The notes beneath the pieces were generated by a model. That model did no database searches. It was not told the DNA's origin and worked only from the letters and a program-made list of their open reading frames with translations. A program made the translations under genes and the position numbers. A stretch of DNA of 64,000 nucleotides. It comes from Sphingomonadales bacterium. Lineage in GTDB: Bacteria > Pseudomonadota > Alphaproteobacteria > Sphingomonadales > Sphingomonadaceae. Below, in pieces: positions 10,118 to 19,052 of this stretch; the stretch's first letter is position 1; each line of letters opens with the position of its first letter. Location: positions 1 through 64,000 of the forward strand of contig JAACPW010000004.1 of assembly GCA_009995225.1 (NCBI GenBank), given 5' to 3'.

Positions 10118-10426
10118 ATGCCGCAAGATCCGCACGCACCTGCCGCACCTGATCCGGTGCTCGCCGCTTTCCGCAAGAGCATCGACAATATCGATGCCGC
10201 ACTGATTCATATTCTGGCCGAGCGGTTCCGGATCACGCAAGCCGTGGGGAAGTACAAGGCCAAGGCGACCTTGCCGCCCGCCGATCCCGAGCGCGAGGCG
10301 CGTCAGATCGCCCGGTTGCGCAAACTGTCCGAAGAAGCCGATCTGGACCCGGAGTTTTCCGAAAAGTTCCTGCGCTTTATCATCGAGGAAGTCATCCGCC
10401 ACCACGAAAGCGCAGCGGCTGGCTAA
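10118..10426 (+). CDS. Chorismate mutase, AroQ alpha class
   Basis: 102-aa all-helical enzyme converting chorismate to prephenate for Phe and Tyr synthesis. The start MPQDPHAP is chosen because the first family helix (FRKSIDNIDAALIHILAERF) begins just after it; the longer frame overlaps the divergent ispB. Active-site positions are visible: R in the first helix, then ITQAVGKYKA with the catalytic Lys, and the C-terminal RFIIEEVIRHHE helix. It is a stand-alone mutase without a fused dehydratase or dehydrogenase. It converges on a lipoprotein gene and the two stop codons overlap by 4 bp. Confidence 0.92.
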   Translation: MPQDPHAPAAPDPVLAAFRKSIDNIDAALIHILAERFRITQAVGKYKAKATLPPADPEREARQIARLRKLSEEADLDPEFSEKFLRFIIEEVIRHHESAAAG

Positions 10427-10797
10427 GGCTTGTCGTTGTCAGCCGTGGGCAGCGATGGCTCTGGAGGTGGTGATGCTGGCGGCGGCGCAGTCCGCGCCGC
10501 TTCCAGCAATTCGGCACGCTCGCGCAGGATTCGCACCTGAGCACGGGTAAGGCGAACGCTGTCGCCATTGCCGAGCGATGCGTGGCGGCCCTTCCCGGGA
10601 TAAATCAACGGTGCCCCCAGGCAGGTCGCATCCCGGCCGAAATCGATATTGCACTGGGGCCCGATCCCGCGCCGATCGATCTCTGGCACGGCAAGAGGGT
10701 TGTTGAATACGGTGCGCTGCCCTTCGAGACTATCTGCAGACGCGCATCCCCCCAGCAGGGCTGAGACAAGGACGATGCTCGCGCGGATAGGGATCAT
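10423..10797 (-). CDS. Small putative lipoprotein
   Basis: 124 aa. The N-terminus is a signal peptide with the lipobox LLGGC (Cys18), so the product is probably lipid-anchored in the envelope. The mature part holds two more cysteines (ports CNID and TCLG) that may form a disulfide, an RLTRAQVRILRERAELLEAA helix, and a Pro-rich tail. I do not recognise a family. It follows the putative anti-sigma gene by 67 bp on the same strand and could belong to that transcript. Confidence 0.65.
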   Translation of the reverse strand: MIPIRASIVLVSALLGGCASADSLEGQRTVFNNPLAVPEIDRRGIGPQCNIDFGRDATCLGAPLIYPGKGRHASLGNGDSVRLTRAQVRILRERAELLEAARTAPPPASPPPEPSLPTADNDKP

Positions 10798-10864
10798 GCC
10801 TGTGCTGCTCCGACAACCTATTCTCTTTCAATTGCTTGGGCACCGTTAACAGCAACTGAACCGC

Positions 10865-11764
10865 TCATGGCAAACGCCCGTTCGGGTCCGGTGATGGGTC
10901 TGGCAGGGCCTCGAGCACCGCTGCAGGCGGAGCAGGAACGGGCGCAGCGATCGCTGCACCGTTTCGGGCGCGGTAAGCTTCCCGCCATGCGCGGCGTTCC
11001 TCCGGCGGCAATCGACGCAGGGCTTCGCGCCGCCGGAGCGATCGCGCGTCCTCACGCCAAGGCTGGCCGATATCTTCGCGGGTCAGGGCTTGGCCATTGT
11101 CGATCTTGCGCTGCAGGGCCTCGCGCCTGGCCGCGATCCGCGCTTCGGCAACGTCCTGACGCCGCGCCTCGGCGGCGGCAATCCGTTCACGCAACGCCGT
11201 CTCCTGTTCCGCTGTCGGCACCGGGAGCCCGGCGGTGCGGCGGCGTTCGATGGCGCTGTCGATGCGCTGGCCGATCCGCTCGTTACGGACCGCCAGCCGC
11301 CCTTTGCGCACCTCATCGATCCGGCGGAAAGCCTCACGCAGTTCTTCGGGCGTGTCGATCGGCCCGACGATTGCGACCTTGGCCACGGCTGTCGGTTCCG
11401 TGGCACCGGACGCTAACGCCGGGACCGGTGCATTTGCGGCCGCCGGCGCTTCTCCTGCGATGCGCGCCCAGACCGTCTCAGCCGATGGGACAGGGATGTC
11501 GAACTGTTGCAGCAGCCCCGTCGCGGTCGCCGCCGTCGCAAGCGCGCCGAAGCTGACAACACCGATGGCAAAGGTACGCCCGAGCCGCCAGCGCCGCCGC
11601 GTGCGGCGCAAGGGCGGCAAGGGCGCAGGCCGCGCCTCTGCCGAAGCCACCACACGGTTGGCGAACCCGGCAGACAGGCTGGGCACACCATAGGCGTCAA
11701 GCGCGCGGCCAAGCGAGCTGGCGCGCACGATGGGCCCGCCCGGATCGTGTTCGTTCACGCTCAT
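10865..11764 (-). CDS. Putative membrane anti-sigma / sensor protein partnered with ECF sigma
   Basis: 299 aa from the MSVNEHDPGG start. Its ATG overlaps the sigma-factor stop codon in an ATGA, so translation is coupled. There is a short N-terminal cytoplasmic part, one transmembrane helix at about 70-95 (FAIGVVSFGALATAATATG), then a long Arg/Glu/Ala-rich helical region (about 150-270) likely to form coiled coil outside the membrane, and a Pro-rich end. There is no HxxxCxxC zinc anti-sigma motif, so the anti-sigma role rests on position and topology. The C-terminal helical region is reminiscent of periplasmic stress sensors. Confidence 0.6.
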   Translation of the reverse strand: MSVNEHDPGGPIVRASSLGRALDAYGVPSLSAGFANRVVASAEARPAPLPPLRRTRRRWRLGRTFAIGVVSFGALATAATATGLLQQFDIPVPSAETVWARIAGEAPAAANAPVPALASGATEPTAVAKVAIVGPIDTPEELREAFRRIDEVRKGRLAVRNERIGQRIDSAIERRRTAGLPVPTAEQETALRERIAAAEARRQDVAEARIAARREALQRKIDNGQALTREDIGQPWREDARSLRRREALRRLPPEERRAWREAYRARNGAAIAAPVPAPPAAVLEALPDPSPDPNGRLP

Positions 11765-12378
11765 GGCGCATCTCCCTGAGCCGTCCACGCCTGTCGCAGC
11801 GCCGCTCGGCCGCGGTACAGCAGGCTTTCAAAACCTTTGATGTTCATGTTCATCGCAGCGGCAGCTTCGGCATTGGGCAATTCCTCGTAATAGGTCAGCA
11901 CAATGGCGGCGCGCTGGCGGTCCGGCAGGGCAGCGATCAGCGCACGGGTGGCGGCGTCACGCTCGTTCCCTTCGATCAGGTGGTCAGCGGGCGGGGTATC
12001 GTCAGCTCTGTCCGGCACCTCGCCACCCGGCAGGCGACGGGTGCGCCGTAACCGATCAATGGCGAGATTGGTCACCACCCGTTGCAGCCAGCCGCCAAGC
12101 CGCAAGTTTGGCGCCGCCAGGCTGCCAACCGGATGCCGTGCGGCAATTTGCGCAGCCCGATCCCACAACCGCAAAATGGCTTCCTGCACGATATCTTCGG
12201 ATTCGGCCGCATCGCCGGTTATGCGGTAGGCAAGCCGATGCAGCGCGGCAGCGTGACGGGCGATCACCTCGCGCAAGGCCGACGCCTCGCCTGCGGCCAA
12301 CCGTGCCGCCAATGCCGCATCATCGGCAGGGCAGATGCCGGGCAGAGCAATGGTCGAAGGATCGCTTTTGGCGTTCAT
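11761..12378 (-). CDS. ECF-type RNA polymerase sigma factor
   Basis: 205 aa from MNAKSDPST. The sigma-70 region 2 core is RLAYRITGDAAESEDIVQEAILRLW (quoted in part: DIVQEAILRLW). Region 4 carries ALPDRQRAAIVLTYYEE and the NAEAAAAMNMN recognition helix, followed by the LLYRGRAALR ending typical of ECF factors. The open frame upstream of residue 1 has no family match. The downstream gene overlaps by 4 bp and encodes a single-pass membrane protein, the usual sigma/anti-sigma arrangement. The target regulon is unknown. Confidence 0.9.
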   Translation of the reverse strand: MNAKSDPSTIALPGICPADDAALAARLAAGEASALREVIARHAAALHRLAYRITGDAAESEDIVQEAILRLWDRAAQIAARHPVGSLAAPNLRLGGWLQRVVTNLAIDRLRRTRRLPGGEVPDRADDTPPADHLIEGNERDAATRALIAALPDRQRAAIVLTYYEELPNAEAAAAMNMNIKGFESLLYRGRAALRQAWTAQGDAP

Positions 12379-12475
12379 GGTGCGTGTCGCAAAGGCCCCG
12401 CTTGCGTGAGTGTCAGACCGGTTGGCTTCCCTTCCAACGTGCGGGCACGGCAAACCCTTCGCAAGCGGCCCGCCG

Positions 12476-13990
12476 TCAATTCGCGCGCGGCAGGCGCAAT
12501 TCGACCAGCAGCCCGCCCAGATCCTCACTGGTGCCAAGCGTTACGCTGCCACCGTAGATTTCCGCCACATCGCGCACGATCGCAAGGCCAAGTCCGGTGC
12601 CCGGCTTATCGGTGTCCAGCCTGACTCCCCGATCAAAGATGCGCACTCGCTCGGCCTCGGGGATGCCGGTACCATCATCTTCGACCCAGATCAGGCACAT
12701 TTTGGGATCACGCGGGGCCTCGCATTCATCGGGGTCGATGGTGACGAAGACGCTGCCCCCACCATATTTGGCGGCGTTTTCGATGAGGTTGCCAAGCAGC
12801 TCGTCCAGATCCTGCCGCTCCAACGCGACCATGGCGGCCTTGCATCCCGCGATGTCGAGCCGCCCTGCGGGATAGAGCCGCTCGACAGCGCGGCGCACGG
12901 CTTCGGCGCTGGCCATCACATTGGTGCGCGCATGGCCCACCGCACGGCGGCCCACAGCCCGCGCGCGGGCAAGATGGTGGTCGACATGGCGCTGCATCGT
13001 GCGGGTTTCGCGCATCACCGCTTCACCCAGATTGGGCGCACGGGCGGTGGCGGCATTGGTCAGCACGGTCAGCGGGGTCTTCAAGGCGTGGGCAAGGTTG
13101 CCCGCATGGCGCCGGGCTTCCTCGGCCTGCCGCTCGGAATGTTCCAGCAGCGCATTCAGCTCCTCGACCAGCGGCTGCACTTCGAGCGGCAACGGCTCGG
13201 TAATGCGGTTCGCGCCGGTGGTGCGCATGTTCTGGATCGCTGCGCGCACCCGGCGCAGCGGCGAAAGACCGTAGCGGATTTGCAGCAACGTCATCACCAG
13301 CAGGCCAAGGCCCAGCACGGCAAAGCTCCAGATCAGGATCAGACGCACCCGCCCGACCTGCGCGTCCATCTGCTCGGTCGCGCTGGCGACGGCAAAGGTC
13401 CAGCGCGTCTCGCTGCCGGGAAGAATCACCGTGCGCTCGGCGATCCGGAGCGGCTCGCCCGCGAACTGGTCCGAATTGAAGAAATGCACCTCGCTGTCGA
13501 ATTGCTCACCTGTGGGCGCGGCGCCCTGAAGGGTTAGCGTGCGGTCCCAAAGGCTGCGCGACGGCCACGGATCGTAATTTCCGCCGCTGATCTGCCAATA
13601 AAGCCCGCTGCCCGGTTCCAGAAACCGTTGGTCGCCCAAGGTGCGGTAGAAGTAAACCTCTCCGCTTGCGTCGATTTCGGCCGAGGCGATCATGGCGGTC
13701 AGGATGTAATCGAGCTGCTCGTCGAAATTGGCTTCAACCTGCGTGGTAAGCGTCCGTTCGAGCGCAATGCCGCCGCCGAGCAGCAGGACAAAGATCCACG
13801 CTGCTGCGATAATTCCCATGCGCCGCGCCAGGCTGGCGCGCGGCTGTTTGACGCTCAATGTCTCGGTCAGGTCGTCGGGCACCGCCTCGCCCTCACCCGC
13901 AGGCAAGCGCGTGGGCGCATCGCCACCGCGAACCGCTGCCTCAGGCGCGCGGTTGGTCGGCGGGGTCGTCGAGGCTGTAACCGAGGCCAC
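12476..13990 (-). CDS. Sensor histidine kinase (PhoQ/EnvZ-like)
   Basis: 504-aa inner-membrane kinase. There is a TM helix at about 58-80, a periplasmic sensor region to about 205, a second TM (LILIWSFAVLGLGLLVMTLL), then HAMP. The phosphorylated His is in GNLAHALKTPL, the N box is ELLGNLIENAAKYGGG, G1 is WVEDDGTGIP and G2 is GTGLGLAI. The gene overlaps the end of the response regulator gene by about 50 bp with this start; internal starts near the first TM would remove the overlap. The signal is unknown, but the PhoQ-like domain order and the nearby PepSY gene suggest envelope or ion sensing. Confidence 0.9.
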   Translation of the reverse strand: MASVTASTTPPTNRAPEAAVRGGDAPTRLPAGEGEAVPDDLTETLSVKQPRASLARRMGIIAAAWIFVLLLGGGIALERTLTTQVEANFDEQLDYILTAMIASAEIDASGEVYFYRTLGDQRFLEPGSGLYWQISGGNYDPWPSRSLWDRTLTLQGAAPTGEQFDSEVHFFNSDQFAGEPLRIAERTVILPGSETRWTFAVASATEQMDAQVGRVRLILIWSFAVLGLGLLVMTLLQIRYGLSPLRRVRAAIQNMRTTGANRITEPLPLEVQPLVEELNALLEHSERQAEEARRHAGNLAHALKTPLTVLTNAATARAPNLGEAVMRETRTMQRHVDHHLARARAVGRRAVGHARTNVMASAEAVRRAVERLYPAGRLDIAGCKAAMVALERQDLDELLGNLIENAAKYGGGSVFVTIDPDECEAPRDPKMCLIWVEDDGTGIPEAERVRIFDRGVRLDTDKPGTGLGLAIVRDVAEIYGGSVTLGTSEDLGGLLVELRLPRAN

Positions 13991-14618
13991 GGATGGTCGA
14001 TATCACGTCTGCGCCAAGTTTCTTGCGAATCCGGGTGACAAACACTTCGATCGTGTTGGAATCACGGTCGAAATCCTGGTCATAAATGTGTTCGATCAAT
14101 TCGGTGCGGCTGACCACCTTGCCCTTGTGATGCATGAGGTAGCTCAGCAGCTTGTATTCCTGCGCGGTCAGTTTGACCGGCTCGCCATCCAGCGTGACGC
14201 GGCCCGAACGCGTGTCCAGCCGGACATTGCCTGCCGTAAGTTCCGACGACGTGTTTCCCGAAGCGCGGCGGATCAACGCGCGCAGGCGGGCAATCAGTTC
14301 TTCGGTCTGAAATGGCTTTGCAAGATAATCATCGGCGCCCGCATCCAAGCCGGCGACCTTATCGGACCAGGAATCGCGCGCGGTCAGAACCAACACCGGA
14401 AAAGCGCGGCCCTCGCGCCGCCACATGCCAAGCACGGTCAACCCGTCAATCTCGGGCAGACCCAGATCGAGCACCACGGCATCGTAATCTTCGGTCGAGC
14501 CCATGAAGTGCCCGTCCTCGCCATCGACAGACAGGTCGACCGCATAGCCCTGCCCTTCCAGTGTCGACTTGAGCTGGGCACCAAGGGTCGGTTCGTCTTC
14601 GACGATCAGAATGCGCAT
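13941..14618 (-). CDS. OmpR/PhoB family response regulator
   Basis: 225 aa from MRILIVEDEP, chosen because it is the start of the receiver fold. Acidic pocket ED at residues 7-8, phospho-acceptor Asp51 in VVLDLGLPEIDG, and the conserved Thr (LTARD) and Lys (LAKPF) are all seen. The C-terminal winged helix has the YKLLSYLMHHKG and DSNTIEVFVTRIRKKLG recognition elements. It is co-directional with and overlaps its histidine kinase gene. A PepSY-domain gene precedes it by about 120 bp, a frequent partner of PhoP/PhoQ-like systems. Confidence 0.94.
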   Translation of the reverse strand: MRILIVEDEPTLGAQLKSTLEGQGYAVDLSVDGEDGHFMGSTEDYDAVVLDLGLPEIDGLTVLGMWRREGRAFPVLVLTARDSWSDKVAGLDAGADDYLAKPFQTEELIARLRALIRRASGNTSSELTAGNVRLDTRSGRVTLDGEPVKLTAQEYKLLSYLMHHKGKVVSRTELIEHIYDQDFDRDSNTIEVFVTRIRKKLGADVISTIRGLGYSLDDPADQPRA

Positions 14619-14741
14619 GATCCACCATTTCCAAGCTTTGTGTTGGCGCGGGTCGTGCGCTTTTGAGGGGCCAGCGTCAAGCAACCGGCCTGGACTTGCA
14701 TCACGCCTTTCCCCCGAGAACCACACATTCCGGCCGGTCCG

Positions 14742-15053
14742 TCAGCGCGAACGGCCGATGACGCGCCCGGTGCGGGCGTCGACATCGACATGGGTGACAC
14801 GGCCATCCTTGATGAACTTGAGCCGGTAGGCCCGTGCGCTCGAATCATAGGCGAAGCCCAGATACTCAGCGCCCTTCATCATCGGCAGGATTTTGGCTTC
14901 AATCTCGCCCGAGCGCATGATGTTGCCCGCCTGCGCCTCACGCCGGGCCTCACCCTGGTCACCGCGCACCTGATCCTGCGCCACACCGGGCGCATGGATC
15001 AGGCCGAACGCGGCGGACAAGCCAAAACAGAGAGGAATAAAGCGTTTCATCAC
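14742..15053 (-). CDS. PepSY domain-containing secreted protein
   Basis: 103 aa with an N-terminal signal peptide (MMKRFIPLCFGLSAAFG) and cleavage likely near HAPGVAQ. The mature part ends in the PepSY signature: GFAYDSSARAYRLKFIKDG, then VTHVDVDARTGRVI. PepSY proteins are small periplasmic inhibitors or sensory accessories. This one lies upstream of the two-component genes on the same strand and may modulate or be controlled by that system (inference). Confidence 0.85.
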   Translation of the reverse strand: MMKRFIPLCFGLSAAFGLIHAPGVAQDQVRGDQGEARREAQAGNIMRSGEIEAKILPMMKGAEYLGFAYDSSARAYRLKFIKDGRVTHVDVDARTGRVIGRSR

Positions 15054-15098
15054 AATATCATGCCTAGCCCGGTTCCATTGAACAAGCCGTGAATGGTT

Positions 15099-15845
15099 TT
15101 ATTGCGCCGCGTCGGCCCCGTTCTTGAGCAATTCGTATGTGATGGAGATGTTCACCCCGGCCTGCACCATGCCCGGCTGTACCGGCGCGGCATCGGCTGA
15201 CTGGAGAACGATCCCGCGCCCCTTGGCCATTTCCGGCATCGGGCCGTTTCCGGCAATGCTTTCACTGATGGCCAGCACCTTGACCCCATCATAGCCCAGC
15301 ATTGCGGCATAGGACTGGGCCTGTGCCGCAGCCCGCTCGACCGCGCGCTTGCGGGCTTCGGCCTTGGCGGTGGTGTCATCATCGATGCTGAAGTTCGGCC
15401 CGCTGATATCATTCGCACCCGCCGTTACGAGCGCATCGAGCACACGGCCCGTATCGTCGATCTTGCGCAGGATCACGCTGACGCGGTTCGAGGCCTGATA
15501 TCCACGGTACACCTGACGCTGGGTCGCCTGATCGTAGTCATAGCGCGCGTTCACATTGATGCCGGTGGTCTGAATATCTTTCTCGGCAATCCCGAGCGAC
15601 GTGATGCGCGCGATCACTTTTTGCATCTCGGCTGAATTCTGTCGCAGAGCCTCTGTCGCGGTCGGCGCGTCGGTGGTGACGCCCGCACCGATGGTGGCGG
15701 TGTCAGGGGCGACATCGACGCTTTCGAAAACGTTGAGTTCGACGACCGGGCCGCTCGCGTCGATTTCGACATTGGCGGCGGCCAGAGCATGAGCGGGAAG
15801 CGTCAGGGCTGAAGCGGCGATAAAGGCAAGGGCGGGTTTCATCAT
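15099..15845 (-). CDS. SIMPL domain-containing periplasmic protein (DUF541)
   Basis: 248 aa with a clear signal peptide cut after ALAAA (about residue 23). The SIMPL/DUF541 fold is recognisable from ATIGAGVTTDAPTATEAL, the IQTTGINVNARYDYD segment, and the C-terminal AGVNISITYELL strand. Members include BP26/OMP28 of Brucella, which forms periplasmic channel-like oligomers; biochemical roles are mostly undefined. It precedes the PepSY gene by 45 bp and may be transcribed with it. Confidence 0.88.
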   Translation of the reverse strand: MMKPALAFIAASALTLPAHALAAANVEIDASGPVVELNVFESVDVAPDTATIGAGVTTDAPTATEALRQNSAEMQKVIARITSLGIAEKDIQTTGINVNARYDYDQATQRQVYRGYQASNRVSVILRKIDDTGRVLDALVTAGANDISGPNFSIDDDTTAKAEARKRAVERAAAQAQSYAAMLGYDGVKVLAISESIAGNGPMPEMAKGRGIVLQSADAAPVQPGMVQAGVNISITYELLKNGADAAQ

Positions 15846-15982
15846 AGGAATTGTCCTCCGGTTGGTCGCGCCTCTGAACCCGTTCAGCTTTCGCGAGACT
15901 GAACAGTTGCAGGCTTTGCATCAAACCCTAACACCGCGCGGGGCTTGTGGCGCGGGGGCTCTGCCCTTACTTGCCGCCATTC

Positions 15983-17830
15983 ATGGCACAGCCCCCTATC
16001 TTCTCGCTTGAAGGCGTTTCCCTGCAACAGGGGGGGCGCTGGCTGTTTGGCGGCCCGGCGGCTGCGAGCGGCGCAAACCCGATAGACCTCCACATCATGC
16101 CGGGCGACCGCTTGGCGCTGATCGGCCGGAACGGCGCGGGCAAGACCACCTTGTTGCGGATCATCACCGGCAAGATCGAAGCGGATCGCGGACAGCGGCG
16201 GGTGAAACCGGGGACGCGGATCGTGTTCCTTGAACAGGATCCGGATTTCTCGCGCTATGCGACACTGATGGATTGGGCGCTGGGCGGCGAAGATGCGCCC
16301 GCTGCGCATGAAGTCGACGCCATTGCAGGGCAGCTCGGCATCGACATGAGCCGCGAGGCCGTGACCGCCAGCGGCGGCGAACGGCGCCGGGCGGCCATCG
16401 CCCGCGCGCTGGCGCAAGATCCCGATCTTATCCTGCTGGACGAACCGACCAACCACCTGGATCTGGCTGCGATTGACTGGCTGGAAGACTGGCTTTCGCG
16501 CTACCGCGGCGCCTTCATCACCATCAGCCATGACCGCACCTTCCTGACCCGCCTGACCCGCGCAACCCTGTGGCTCGACCGCGGGACGGTGCGGCGCAAG
16601 GAAGTCGGCTTCGGCGGCTATGAAGCGTGGGAGGAACAGGTCTACGCCGAAGAGGCACGTGCGGCCGATCGGATGGACGCCAAGCTGAAGCTGGAGGCGC
16701 ACTGGCTGGAGCGCGGTGTGACCGCGCGGCGCAAGCGCAACCAGGGGCGGCTGGAGAAGCTCTACCAGATGCGCGCGGCCCGTGCCTCGATGATCTCGGG
16801 CGCAGGGACGGCCAAGCTGAAGCTGGCGAGCGATGATGACTTCAAGTCGAAGTCGGTGATCGTCGCGGAAGGCATCTCCAAGACCTATGGCGAGCGCCCG
16901 ATCATCAAGCCCTTTACCCTGCGCATCCAGAACGGCGACCGCATCGGGATCGTCGGATCGAACGGCGCGGGCAAGACCACCTTGCTCAAACTGCTCACCA
17001 AGGAGCTGGAGCCCGACACCGGCAGTGTCAGCCATGCGCGCACCCTTTCCGGCGTGATGATCGACCAGCAGAGAAGTCTGCTCGAACCCGGCGCCACGGT
17101 GCGGCAGATCCTCGCCGAAGGGGGGGACTGGATCGATGTTCGCGGGGTGCGTAAGCACGTCATGGCCTACCTCAAGGACTTCCTGTTCGATCCCGGTCTG
17201 GTGGACACCAAGATCGGCATCCTGTCGGGCGGAGAGCGGTCCCGCCTACTTTTGGCGCGCGAGTTTGCCCGCACCGCCAACCTGCTGGTGCTGGACGAGC
17301 CGACCAATGACCTGGATCTCGAAACGCTTGATCTGCTTCAGGAAGTCATTGCGGACTTCGATGGCACCGTGCTGATCGTCAGCCACGACCGCGACTTTCT
17401 CGACCGCACGGTGACGGTGACACTCGGCCTCGACGGGTCGGGCAAGGTGGACATCGTGGCCGGCGGCTATGCCGACTGGGAAGCCAAGCGCAAGGCACCT
17501 GCTGCGACGGGCAAGGCCGGCGCCGGCGGGGTCGGGGGCGGGAGCAACGCCCGCGCTGGCGACACGTCCGGCAAAGCCATGCCCGCCAAGCCCGCTGCGG
17601 CCCCCAAACTTACCTACAAGGACCAGCGCGATTACGAGATCCTGCCCGACCGGATCACGGAACTCGAAACCGCAATCGCCAAGGGCGAGGCGCTGCTGAA
17701 CGACCCCGAACTCTACGCCAAAGACCCGCAGCGGTTCGCGACCATCAGCGAGGGTGTCGCAAATGCGCGGGCCGAGAAGGACGCGGCCGAGGAACGCTGG
17801 CTGACGCTGGCCGAACTTGTCGAGGGATGA
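15983..17830 (+). CDS. uup: ABC-F family ATPase, Uup-like
   Basis: 615 aa starting at MAQPPIFSLEG. Two ABC domains without membrane parts: Walker A GRNGAGKTT and GSNGAGKTT, signatures SGGERRR and LSGGERSR, and Walker B LLDEPTNHLD and VLDEPTNDLD. The linker (about 215-290) is the charged ABC-F P-site region. The C-terminus is a Gly/Ala/Lys linker followed by a coiled coil (YKDQRDYEILPDRI to the end), as in Uup, which binds branched DNA and acts on ribosomes. The stop codon overlaps the next start in an ATGA. Confidence 0.92.
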   Translation: MAQPPIFSLEGVSLQQGGRWLFGGPAAASGANPIDLHIMPGDRLALIGRNGAGKTTLLRIITGKIEADRGQRRVKPGTRIVFLEQDPDFSRYATLMDWALGGEDAPAAHEVDAIAGQLGIDMSREAVTASGGERRRAAIARALAQDPDLILLDEPTNHLDLAAIDWLEDWLSRYRGAFITISHDRTFLTRLTRATLWLDRGTVRRKEVGFGGYEAWEEQVYAEEARAADRMDAKLKLEAHWLERGVTARRKRNQGRLEKLYQMRAARASMISGAGTAKLKLASDDDFKSKSVIVAEGISKTYGERPIIKPFTLRIQNGDRIGIVGSNGAGKTTLLKLLTKELEPDTGSVSHARTLSGVMIDQQRSLLEPGATVRQILAEGGDWIDVRGVRKHVMAYLKDFLFDPGLVDTKIGILSGGERSRLLLAREFARTANLLVLDEPTNDLDLETLDLLQEVIADFDGTVLIVSHDRDFLDRTVTVTLGLDGSGKVDIVAGGYADWEAKRKAPAATGKAGAGGVGGGSNARAGDTSGKAMPAKPAAAPKLTYKDQRDYEILPDRITELETAIAKGEALLNDPELYAKDPQRFATISEGVANARAEKDAAEERWLTLAELVEG

Positions 17831-18438
17831 ACGCCCCCGCACGGGGGGACAGGGTCGAAGCCTTGCGGGCGCGTATCGCCGCCTGCACCTTGTGCGCCGC
17901 ACACCTGCCGCTGGGCCCGCGGCCAATCGTGCGCTTTTCGACCACTGCCCGCCTGCTCATCATCGGCCAGGCGCCCGGCACCCGCGTCCATGCCAGCGGC
18001 GCGCCGTGGGACGACGACAGCGGGGACCGGCTGCGCGATTGGCTGGGTCTGGACAAGGCGGCCTTCTACGATGCCGCCAAGGTCGCCCAGATGCCGATGG
18101 GCTTCTGCTACCCCGGCAAGGCCCGCGGGGGCGATGCGCCGCCGCGTAGGGAGTGCGCGCCGCAGTGGCATGACGCGGTGCTCGGCGTTCTGCCCGAAGA
18201 CCGCCTGACCCTGCTGGTCGGTGTCCACGCACAGGCACGCTACCTGCCGCATCTCAAGCGCCTGTCGCTGGCCGACCGCGTGGGCCGCTTCGGCATGGAC
18301 CTTCCCTTCATCGCCCTGCCCCACCCTTCGTGGCGTGCGCGGCTGTTCATGGCGCGCCACCCGTGGTTCGCAGCCGATATCCTGCCGCCGCTGCGCGCCC
18401 GGATCGCACGCCTGATCGGGCCTGTTGGAGACACATGA
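17827..18438 (+). CDS. Uracil-DNA glycosylase superfamily protein
   Basis: 203 aa. Motif A is LLIIGQAPGTR near residue 42 and motif B is ALPHPSWR near residue 160, both hallmarks of the UDG fold. Only two early cysteines (CTLC) are seen, so the four-Cys iron-sulfur cluster of family 4 is probably absent or partial. The HPSWR ending resembles families annotated as UDG-like in Alphaproteobacteria. It is translationally coupled to the Uup-like gene by a 4-bp overlap. Substrate specificity is uncertain. Confidence 0.82.
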   Translation: MNAPARGDRVEALRARIAACTLCAAHLPLGPRPIVRFSTTARLLIIGQAPGTRVHASGAPWDDDSGDRLRDWLGLDKAAFYDAAKVAQMPMGFCYPGKARGGDAPPRRECAPQWHDAVLGVLPEDRLTLLVGVHAQARYLPHLKRLSLADRVGRFGMDLPFIALPHPSWRARLFMARHPWFAADILPPLRARIARLIGPVGDT

Positions 18439-18477
18439 GACACTGTCCAGAAATAGAAAAAGCACCCCCCGCCCGCT

Positions 18478-18957
18478 TCAAGTGATCCGGTAAAACTCCG
18501 CCACCCGTTCCAGCGCAATGCGCAGCACCAGCTTGCCGCTGCGCGCCGGCCAGCCCAAGGTTTTTTCCGCCTCGGGCAGCGCCTCGCCCGCGCAGACCAC
18601 CCGCCACAAGATATCCTCAAGCCCCCGCCCTGCGGCCTTGATCGCGCCATCGAAACGTTGGCGCGCCGCGACCTGCCGCTCGCTTGACGCCAGCCCCTGC
18701 TGCCCTGTCGATTTCACCCGCACCGGATCCCAGCGCATGGTCACACTCGGGGACAACTGCGCGCGCTCGTAATCCGCCCGCAGCGCCTCGCCCGCATCGA
18801 GCAGCCGGTCGGTCAGATGCCCGCGCGCATGAAGCCAGACCAGCGGACTTTCGGCAAGGTTGACCGTTACCGTGCGGCGCGGCTTGGCATTGCCGGCCCG
18901 GCCGCCCCGGCGCGGGCCTTCGGGGGTGAGTTCGCGTTCGACCAACTGGCGCTTCAT
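18478..18957 (-). CDS. DUF6456 domain-containing protein
   Basis: 159 aa from MKRQLVEREL. The C-terminal half matches the alphaproteobacterial DUF6456 region: FDGAIKAAGRGLEDILWRVVC, then GLxxAE-type turn EAEKTLGWPARSGKLVL and the end ALERVAEFY. The helical composition suggests a DNA-binding or helix-turn-helix-related fold. It is divergent from an XRE-type regulator, with about 95 bp between the start codons. The function has not been established for the family. Confidence 0.75.
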   Translation of the reverse strand: MKRQLVERELTPEGPRRGGRAGNAKPRRTVTVNLAESPLVWLHARGHLTDRLLDAGEALRADYERAQLSPSVTMRWDPVRVKSTGQQGLASSERQVAARQRFDGAIKAAGRGLEDILWRVVCAGEALPEAEKTLGWPARSGKLVLRIALERVAEFYRIT

Positions 18958-19052
18958 GCTGATTTTCTCCACTGGATAACAAAAGGCGACTTGCCAAGCG
19001 CGCACATCTGTAGGAAAGAAAAAACCAATACGGTTAAATCAGGCGAGTCCCC

